A DNA stretch of 9,428 nt from the NCBI GenBank assembly GCA_945906115.1, contig CAMDQP010000036.1, positions 1 through 9,428 on the forward strand, written 5' to 3'. Shown one piece after another: positions 1 through 5,380 of the stretch (position 1 is the stretch's first letter; every line of letters starts with the position of its first letter). The notes below the pieces were generated by a model that saw only the letters and a list, made by a program, of their open reading frames with translations, did no database searches and was not told the DNA's origin. A program made the translations under genes and the position numbers. The DNA is from Opitutus sp. GAS368 (lineage in GTDB: Bacteria; Verrucomicrobiota; Verrucomicrobiia; Opitutales; UBA953).

Positions 1-2073
1 CGCATCGATGCGACGACCAAGGGCTTCCTTGGCCTGACCGTATCCTGCTCGCGTTGTCATGACCACAAGTTCGACCCGATCCCGGCCGCCGACTACTACT
101 CCCTTCACGGTATCTTCGCCTCCGTCATCGAGCCTCAGCAGAATCCGGTCGTCCGTGATCCGCTCCTCGTCGGCAAGAACGCGCCGACTAACGCCTATCG
201 GGCCGACTACGAGAAGAAGCTCGCCGACCTCATCAGCACCACCTCCGGCGGCTACTACAAGCACCTCGCCGGCATGCAGGCCGCCTTCCATCGCGAGTTT
301 GCTCCGCGCGCGCTCTCCGCGTTGTCCGGCGGGTTCCGCAGCACCGCGGGCTTCGATATCCTGAAGAAGTTCGACATGGGCGATAGCCGCGAGCTGGGCA
401 CCACCTTCTTGGCGGCGATGGGTCGCACGGAGCACCCGATCACCGGGCCGCTCGTCCGTCTCAAGAAGGTCAGCCCGGAGAACTTTGAGAAGCAGGCACC
501 CGCGATCATCGAAGCCGCGCTGGCCGACAAGAAGAGCCCGGTCAACCCGCTCGTCGCCGACGGCCTCCGCGGTCTCAAGCCGAAGTCCCTCGAGGAAGTC
601 GCCTTCGCCTACCAGGCGATGTTCAAGAAGAACCGCGATAAGATCGTCGCGCACATCCAGCTGCGCAGTCAGCCCGGCCGCAAGGGCGACAAGGACGACC
701 CCGCCGTCGCTCAGCTCGCCGCCTTCCCCTGGCCCCTGCCCAACGTCGAGGACATCTCCACGGTCTCGCTGCTCGAGCGCGCGACGACGAGTCGCGACTT
801 CTGCGAGAGCTGGCAGCAGCCGATCTCCGCGACCTTCGTCAATAACAACATGCCCGCGAAGTACTTCAAGTTCGCCGAAATCAACCACCTCGACATCACG
901 CACCCCGGGGGCCCCGGCACGGCGATGGTGGTCACCGACGTCGAGAAGCCGCGCGACAGCTACGTGTACATCCGCGGCGACCGTAATAAGCGCGGCCCAG
1001 TCGCCCCTCGCCAATTCCTCGAAGTGCTCGCCGGCCCTGACCGCCTGCCTTTCTACGAAGGTAGCGGCCGGCGCGAACTCGCCCTGGCCATCGCCAGCCG
1101 CACCAATCCGCTCACGGCCCGCGTCCTGGTGAATCGCCTCTGGATGCACCACTTCGGTGTCGGTATCGTGACCTCACCGGACGACTTCGGTAACATGTCC
1201 GAAGCCCCGAGCCACCCCGAGCTCCTCGACTGGATGGCCACCACCTTCGTCGAAGGCGGCTGGTCGATTAAGAAGATGCACAAGAAGATCCTGCTCTCGG
1301 CGGCCTATCGTCAGTCGGCTAATCCGAATACCAATCCGCTCGTCGTGCAGAAGGCGTCGGTCGATCCCCTGAAAGTAGACGCAGCCAATAAGTTGCTCTG
1401 GCATGCGAACCTCCGTCGCCTGGACTTCGAGTCCATCCGCGACTCGATGCTCCTCCTCTCCGGCAAGCTCGACCGCGCCCTCGGCGGCCGTGCGGTCAAT
1501 ATCACCGACGAGCCTTACAGCTATCGTCGCACCATCTACGGCTTCATCGATCGTGATAAGCTCAGCGAGTTCCAGTCCCAGTTCGACTTCGCCGATCCCA
1601 ACATGGCCAACTCGACCCGCGGCTCGACTATCGTCCCGCAGCAGGCCCTGTTCTTCATGAACAATCCGCTGGCGGTCGAGGTCGCCCGTAACGTCAACGC
1701 TCGCCCCGAGATGATCAAGGCCAGTTCCGACGACGAGCGAGTGACTCAACTCTACCGCATCATGTATCAGCGTTCGCCGACCGTGCAGGAGCGCCAGCTT
1801 GCCCGCGAGTTTGTCGCCCGTATCGCCGGCTATATCGACGAGCCGCCCGTCTCGCCCAAGGCCGATAAGGTCGCCAGGGCCAAGGCCGAAAAGGCCAAGG
1901 CCGCTGCCGCGGTAGCCACCAAGTCTGGCCCTGTGGTGAAGATCGAAACCTCGGTTCAAGGCGGAAAAATCGTGAATCTCACGGAAAAGGTCGACCGTAA
2001 GGTGCCTTCCAACCCCTGGGTCATGCTGGCCCAGTCCATGGTCTGCTCGAACGAATTCGTGTACCTGAATTGA
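1..2073 (+). CDS. DUF1549/DUF1553 (planctomycete-type, PSD1-like) protein, 5' end missing
   Basis: The reading frame is open from the first base, so the start lies upstream; 690 residues and the TGA stop are in the window. Residues 8-30 (GLTVSCSRCHDHKFDPIP) match the C-terminal signature of DUF1549, including a CxxCH motif at residues 16-20 that has the form of a c-type heme site. DUF1553 follows from about residue 357: an N-R-L-W-M-H-H-F-G-V-G core begins at N378, and STRGSTIVPQQALFFMNNP lies near residues 537-557. The extreme C-terminus (SMVCSNEFVYLN) is also typical of the family. A Lys/Ala-rich low-complexity stretch (residues 619-643) interrupts the region just before that tail. Family members are usually large exported proteins, often with an N-terminal cytochrome-like domain, and are encoded next to a DUF1501 gene, as here (73-bp gap). 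Biochemical function is not established; a role in extracytoplasmic carbohydrate breakdown is inferred from genomic context in these phyla. Family assignment is strong; function is unknown. Confidence 0.93.
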   Translation, partial: RIDATTKGFLGLTVSCSRCHDHKFDPIPAADYYSLHGIFASVIEPQQNPVVRDPLLVGKNAPTNAYRADYEKKLADLISTTSGGYYKHLAGMQAAFHREFAPRALSALSGGFRSTAGFDILKKFDMGDSRELGTTFLAAMGRTEHPITGPLVRLKKVSPENFEKQAPAIIEAALADKKSPVNPLVADGLRGLKPKSLEEVAFAYQAMFKKNRDKIVAHIQLRSQPGRKGDKDDPAVAQLAAFPWPLPNVEDISTVSLLERATTSRDFCESWQQPISATFVNNNMPAKYFKFAEINHLDITHPGGPGTAMVVTDVEKPRDSYVYIRGDRNKRGPVAPRQFLEVLAGPDRLPFYEGSGRRELALAIASRTNPLTARVLVNRLWMHHFGVGIVTSPDDFGNMSEAPSHPELLDWMATTFVEGGWSIKKMHKKILLSAAYRQSANPNTNPLVVQKASVDPLKVDAANKLLWHANLRRLDFESIRDSMLLLSGKLDRALGGRAVNITDEPYSYRRTIYGFIDRDKLSEFQSQFDFADPNMANSTRGSTIVPQQALFFMNNPLAVEVARNVNARPEMIKASSDDERVTQLYRIMYQRSPTVQERQLAREFVARIAGYIDEPPVSPKADKVARAKAEKAKAAAAVATKSGPVVKIETSVQGGKIVNLTEKVDRKVPSNPWVMLAQSMVCSNEFVYLN

Positions 2074-2146
2074 TTACCTTATATCATTAATCTAGTTTGA
2101 AAACTGAAAATCACCCCCCATATTTACCCCTAATCATCACCCCCCA
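2074..2146 (+). promoter_or_regulatory. AT-rich gap with possible promoter and C-rich start context
   Basis: This 73-bp gap is much richer in A/T than the coding DNA on both sides. A -35-like TTGAAA (2097-2102) and a weak -10-like CATATT (2119-2124) are spaced 16 bp apart, which would start transcription near 2131. The 10-mer TCACCCCCCA occurs at 2111-2120 and again at 2137-2146, directly against the ATG at 2147. There is no Shine-Dalgarno sequence and no terminator hairpin, so the downstream gene could be read both from the upstream gene and from this site. The promoter is only a pattern match. Confidence 0.3.
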
Positions 2147-3535
2147 ATGAAAGACTCCAACTGCGGCAATTACGTGCCGACCGCCAACTCCCGTCGAGAC
2201 TTCCTGCGCCAGACCGGTCTCGGCATGGGCACCCTCGCCTTCGGCACCATGGTGTCCGAGTACATGGTCAGCGACGCTCACGCCGAGGTCATGGCCAACC
2301 TCAAGCCGCGCAAGGCTCCCCTCGCCGCTAAGGCGAAGCACGTCATCCACATCTTCGCCGGTGGCGCTCCCTCGCACCTCGACACCTTCGATCCGAAGCC
2401 GAAGATGAAGGAACTCGCTGACATGTCCGCTTCCGGCATGAACGGCGTCCTCTTCCCGACTCCCTTCGAGTTCAAGAAGTCCGGCAAGTCCGGACTCGAG
2501 GTCAGCGAAATCTTCCCGAAGCTCCAGGGCGTTGCGGACGAGTTGTGCGTCATCCGCTCGATGCACCAGGATCTCCCGGCTCACGGTCCGGCCGCCAAGC
2601 TCATGCACACCGGCTCAGCGATTCTCTCCAAGCCTTCCCTCGGCGCCTGGGTCCTCTACGGTCTCGGCACCGAAAGCCAGGATCTCCCCGGCTTCGTCTC
2701 CCTCGGTGGCAGCTCCGACGCCCGCGCTTCGGCCTTCCTTCCGTCCCTCTTCCAGGGTGCGAGCACCTCGTTCCGTCCGGGTGCCCCGGCGAACAAGATC
2801 ATCGCCAACCTCCAGAGCGAGTTCACCACGCAGGACGCGCAGCGCAAGCAGCTCGACCTCGTCCGCCAGCTGAACGAGCGCCACATGCAGACCGTCCAGA
2901 AGGACGAGCAGCTGGAGGCCCGCATCGAGTCCTTCGAACTCGCGTTCCGCATGCAGACCGCCGCGACCGACGCTTTCGACATCTCCAAGGAGTCCGAAAA
3001 GACCCGCGAGATGTACGGCAAGTCCGACCTCGGCGCCAAGCTCCTCTGCGCCCGTCGCCTCGTCGAACGCGGCGTCCGCTTCGTCCAGGTCGATGCCGGC
3101 GGTTGGGACCACCACACGAACCTCTTCACGGCGATCGCTGGTAAGGCTGAAGCCATCGACGGCCCGGCTGCCGCTCTCATCGCCGACCTCAAGCAGCGCG
3201 GTCTCCTCGACCAGACTCTCATCATCTGGGGCGGAGAATTCGGCCGCACCCCGACCACCGCGGGCCGCGTCAACGCAGCTTCTGGTCGTGACCACCACGG
3301 TAAGGCTTTCTGCTGCTGGATGGCCGGCGGCGGCGTCAAGGGCGGCATGCACTACGGCGAGACCGACGAAATCGGCTCCCAGGTCGCTGCGGACGGCGTC
3401 GACGTGCATGACCTGCACGCCACGATCCTGCGCCTCCTCGGCTTCGATCACACCAAGCTCACGTTCCGCTACAACGGCCGCGACTTCCGCCTCACCGACA
3501 ACTTCGGTAAGGTTGTCGACAAGGTCATCGCCTAA
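2147..3535 (+). CDS. DUF1501 family protein, Tat-exported
   Basis: This 462-residue protein has the usual length for DUF1501. The twin-arginine motif SRRDFLR (residues 15-21) is followed by a modest hydrophobic stretch, indicating folded export by the Tat system. The core starts near residue 65 (HVIHIFAGGAPSHLDTFDP, with H77, D79 and D82). Further family signatures are GWDHH at 319-323, WGGEFGRTP at 361-369 and GRDHHGKAF at 380-388, then a VKGGMHYGETDEIG segment, a DLHATILRLLG segment and a C-terminal YNGRDFRLT. The family belongs to the alkaline phosphatase/sulfatase-like fold group, and the conserved His/Asp residues could bind metal, but no reaction is established. It follows the DUF1549/DUF1553 gene, the standard arrangement in Planctomycetota and Verrucomicrobiota, and probably shares its transcript. 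ATG 2147 is chosen because it places the Tat motif near the N-terminus. A strong terminator follows 22 bp after the stop. Confidence 0.95.
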   Translation: MKDSNCGNYVPTANSRRDFLRQTGLGMGTLAFGTMVSEYMVSDAHAEVMANLKPRKAPLAAKAKHVIHIFAGGAPSHLDTFDPKPKMKELADMSASGMNGVLFPTPFEFKKSGKSGLEVSEIFPKLQGVADELCVIRSMHQDLPAHGPAAKLMHTGSAILSKPSLGAWVLYGLGTESQDLPGFVSLGGSSDARASAFLPSLFQGASTSFRPGAPANKIIANLQSEFTTQDAQRKQLDLVRQLNERHMQTVQKDEQLEARIESFELAFRMQTAATDAFDISKESEKTREMYGKSDLGAKLLCARRLVERGVRFVQVDAGGWDHHTNLFTAIAGKAEAIDGPAAALIADLKQRGLLDQTLIIWGGEFGRTPTTAGRVNAASGRDHHGKAFCCWMAGGGVKGGMHYGETDEIGSQVAADGVDVHDLHATILRLLGFDHTKLTFRYNGRDFRLTDNFGKVVDKVIA

Positions 3536-3557
3536 GCGACTTCGGTCGCACGAACGG

Positions 3558-3595
3558 AAGGGCGGACACCTCGCGGTGCCCGCCCTTCTTGTTTT
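3558..3595 (+). terminator. Intrinsic terminator after the DUF1501 gene
   Basis: The arms AAGGGCGGACACC (3558-3570) and GGTGCCCGCCCTT (3575-3587) pair over 12 of 13 positions, with one A-C mismatch, around a TCGC tetraloop. A T-rich tail, CTTGTTTT, follows at 3588-3595. It sits 22 bp after the stop of the DUF1501 gene on the same strand and should end the DUF1549/DUF1553-DUF1501 transcript. Confidence 0.85.
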
Positions 3596-3636
3596 CACAT
3601 GGCCGTGGCTTGCGTCCGGTCTCCTTTGGTTTCTAA

Positions 3637-3642
3637 TAGAAT
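3637..3642 (+). promoter_or_regulatory. -10-like element immediately before the repeat-protein gene
   Basis: TAGAAT matches the sigma-70 -10 consensus at 5 of 6 positions and ends 7 bases before the ATG at 3650, so transcription would begin at or within a base or two of the start codon. No convincing -35 box lies at the right distance; the nearest candidate, TTGCGT (3610-3615), is 21 bp upstream. The gap follows a terminator, so this gene needs its own promoter. The short distance suggests a leaderless or nearly leaderless mRNA. Confidence 0.35.
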
Positions 3643-3649
3643 CATCCCC

Positions 3650-4180
3650 ATGAAGACGTTCCTCCTCCTCGGCACCCTTGGCGCCGCAATACTCTTCGCG
3701 GCGCCCACAGATCCGAAGAAGGACGCCGCCCGTAAGGACGCCGCCCGAGCCGAGGTGAAGCCGGCGGCGGAAGTGAAGGTCGCGCCCCGCACGGGCGAAG
3801 CTCCAAAGTCCGGCGTCAAGGGCACCGATGCGTTCGGTCGCACCCAGACCCGCTATGATAACGGCGTGACCGCCGTGACGACGCCCGACCCCTTCGGCGG
3901 CTCTGCCACGCGCTACAGTAACGGCGTAACCGGTTCGACGCGTACCGACCCCTTCGGCGGCTCGACGACCCGTTACAGCAACGGCGTGACGGCGACCACG
4001 CGGCCCGATCCGTTCGGCGGATCGACGACGAGTTACAGCGACGGCACTCGTGCCACGACGCGCACGGACCCGTTTGGCAATCAGGTGACGACTTATTCCG
4101 ATGGCCGCCGCGAGACGATTCGTCCCGACCCGTTTTCTTCCGCTCCGGTGAAGAAGGATGGGTCGAATGAGCGGAAATGA
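3650..4180 (+). CDS. Secreted small protein with five 20-residue RHS/YD-like repeats
   Basis: I do not recognise this gene as a named family. ATG 3650 gives 176 residues; an upstream in-frame ATG at 3599 falls within the tail of the preceding terminator and would put 17 residues ahead of the signal peptide, so it is rejected. Residues 1-18 (MKTFLLLGTLGAAILFAA) look like a Sec signal peptide. A Lys/Ala/Glu-rich basic spacer with a DAARKDAAR duplication follows (about 19-59). From residue 60 there are five 20-residue repeats and the first three residues of a sixth, with consensus DPFGGSTTRYSNGVTATTRT. The D-P-x-G...T-x-Y-x-[ND]-G pattern resembles RHS/YD repeats with the second Y-D element removed, which suggests beta-hairpins and a cell-surface or periplasmic location. 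No Cys, enzyme motif or lipobox is seen. It lies between a terminator and a secreted ThuA-like gene. Being a real gene is likely; its function is unknown. Confidence 0.8.
   Translation: MKTFLLLGTLGAAILFAAPTDPKKDAARKDAARAEVKPAAEVKVAPRTGEAPKSGVKGTDAFGRTQTRYDNGVTAVTTPDPFGGSATRYSNGVTGSTRTDPFGGSTTRYSNGVTATTRPDPFGGSTTSYSDGTRATTRTDPFGNQVTTYSDGRRETIRPDPFSSAPVKKDGSNERK
3827..4135 (+). repeat. 60-bp in-frame tandem coding repeat, five copies plus a fragment
   Basis: The copies lie at 3827-3886, 3887-3946, 3947-4006, 4007-4066 and 4067-4126, with a partial copy (GACCCGTTT) at 4127-4135. Each encodes 20 residues beginning D-[AP]-F-G. Copies 2 and 3 are the most alike. The outer copies differ at many codons, including synonymous ones, while keeping D-x-F-G, the Tyr and the [ND]-G turn. 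That points to an old duplication kept by selection on the protein rather than a fresh slippage array. Confidence 0.9.
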
Positions 4181-4181
4181 T

Positions 4182-4215
4182 GCGGGAGTCGCCCAACAGG
4201 GCGCTTGAATCCCGC
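4182..4215 (+). other. Two-part hairpin between the repeat-protein and ThuA-like genes
   Basis: The outer arms GCGGGA (4182-4187) and TCCCGC (4210-4215) enclose a perfect inner stem, CGCCC-AACA-GGGCG (4190-4203), with an asymmetric internal loop. No T-run follows, so it is a poor intrinsic terminator. It could be an mRNA processing or stability element between the two genes. It begins 2 bp after the upstream stop codon. Confidence 0.35.
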
Positions 4216-4247
4216 CACCGTCGGTGCAGTCTCTTGAACCTTACCCC

Positions 4248-5324
4248 ATGAAGCGTCATCTCCATCTCTGGGCCGCCTTGGCTGCCCTTGTCCTTGCTCT
4301 CCCGGCCGTCGCTGCGGAGGCCTTTACTTCCGGCCCAGGATGGCTCGAGTTCCCTGCGGGCAAAGGCCCGGGCGCTGGCAAGCACGTCGTGCTGCTCGTC
4401 GGCGACGAAGAATATCGCTCCGAAGAAGCCTTGCCGATGCTCGCCCGCATTCTCTCCGAGCGCCATGGCTTCAAATGCACCGTCCTCTTCTCCCATGACG
4501 ACGGCGTGATCAATCCGAACAACGGTGCCTCCCTGGGCAAGCCCGAGGCCCTCGACACTGCCGACGCCCTCGTGCTTGGCCTACGTTTCCGTAAGTGGAA
4601 TGATGGCGCGCTCGCGAAGTTCGATGCCGCCATCAAGCGCGGCGTGCCGATCGTCGCTACCCGCACCAGCACGCACGCTTTCTCCGGCATCCCCAAGGAA
4701 AGCGCCTTCGTCGCCTATAACTGGAACAACAAGGGCGGTTTCGGCAAGAACGTGCTCGGCGAGACTTGGGTTAGCCACTGGGGCAACCACAAGGGTGAGG
4801 CCACCCGCACGGCCGTCGAACCCGGTGCCGAGAAACTCGCGATCCTCAACGGCGTCGGCGCCATCTTCGGCGATACCGATGTCTACGAGGCTTACCCGCC
4901 CGCCGATGCGCAGATTCTCCTCCGCGGCTTGGTCCTTAAGGGTATGAATCCGCAAGATCCCCTGAGCGAACGCGCGAAGAAGCGTGCGACCGACAAGCAG
5001 GAGCAGGGTGTTAATTCTCCCGCGATGGCGGTGGCCTGGACCCGCGAAGTACCCAATGCCGGCAACACGAAGAACCGCGTGTTTACCACCACCATGGCCT
5101 CCGCCAGCGACCTCGCCGACGAATCACTCCGTCGCCTCCTCGTCAACGGTGTCTTCTGGGGTCTCGGCCTCGAGGTACCCGCCAAGGCCGACGTCACGCC
5201 GGTCGTCGAATGGAAGCCGAGCAAGTACTCCTTCAACATGTTCCACCCCGGCCTGAAGGCCGAGGATTTCGCGGGCGTGTTGCCCCCGCCCCTGACGACC
5301 GCGCCGGCCAAGAAGAAGAAATAA
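4248..5324 (+). CDS. Secreted ThuA-like domain protein
   Basis: From ATG 4248 the product is 358 residues. A GTG eight codons upstream (4224) would put charged residues before the signal peptide, so ATG is preferred. Residues 1-24 (MKRHLHLWAALAALVLALPAVAA) form a Sec signal peptide with an A-x-A-like cleavage site. The mature part starts with HVVLLVGDEEYRSEEALPML (residues 46-65), the hallmark opening of ThuA-like/class I glutamine-amidotransferase-like proteins from Planctomycetota and Verrucomicrobiota. Also seen are a THAF segment (142-145) and an HWGNHKGE segment (177-184), both typical of this exported subgroup. ThuA proteins were first tied to trehalose use in Rhizobium; the exported relatives have no proven reaction. 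The protein ends in a basic AKKKK tail. ACCCC, not a Shine-Dalgarno sequence, precedes the ATG. The gene lies 67 bp after the repeat-protein gene and ends at a perfect terminator hairpin, so the two may be co-transcribed. Confidence 0.9.
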   Translation: MKRHLHLWAALAALVLALPAVAAEAFTSGPGWLEFPAGKGPGAGKHVVLLVGDEEYRSEEALPMLARILSERHGFKCTVLFSHDDGVINPNNGASLGKPEALDTADALVLGLRFRKWNDGALAKFDAAIKRGVPIVATRTSTHAFSGIPKESAFVAYNWNNKGGFGKNVLGETWVSHWGNHKGEATRTAVEPGAEKLAILNGVGAIFGDTDVYEAYPPADAQILLRGLVLKGMNPQDPLSERAKKRATDKQEQGVNSPAMAVAWTREVPNAGNTKNRVFTTTMASASDLADESLRRLLVNGVFWGLGLEVPAKADVTPVVEWKPSKYSFNMFHPGLKAEDFAGVLPPPLTTAPAKKKK

Positions 5325-5347
5325 GCCGACGGCTTCTTTCTTTCCCC

Positions 5348-5380
5348 ACGGGCGCATCGCAGGATGCGCCCGTCTTGTTT
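5348..5380 (+). terminator. Intrinsic terminator after the ThuA-like gene
   Basis: A perfect 11-bp stem, ACGGGCGCATC (5348-5358) with GATGCGCCCGT (5363-5373), closes a GCAG loop and is followed by CTTGTTT (5374-5380). The T-rich tail reads on the + strand only; the opposite side is purine-rich, so it serves the ThuA-like gene. The tail overlaps the last bases of the convergent - strand gene. Confidence 0.85.

Noticed and set aside
1174..1959. 261-codon open frame on the - strand inside the DUF1553 gene
   Set aside because: It lies fully antisense to a well-supported family gene, its translation has no recognisable motif, and long antisense frames are expected in GC-rich DNA.
2615..3598. 327-codon open frame on the - strand over the DUF1501 gene
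   Set aside because: It is antisense to a strongly conserved gene and begins in its terminator; the Glu/Ala/Val/Asp-rich translation is the usual shadow of that frame.
3599..3649. Upstream ATG extending the repeat protein by 17 residues
   Set aside because: It starts within the tail of the preceding terminator and would bury the clear signal peptide that starts at 3650.
3827..4135. CRISPR-like array
   Set aside because: The 60-bp period is continuous, with no spacers, and is an in-frame coding repeat.
4224..4247. GTG start extending the ThuA-like protein by eight residues
   Set aside because: The added residues precede a complete signal peptide, and ATG 4248 is the better start.
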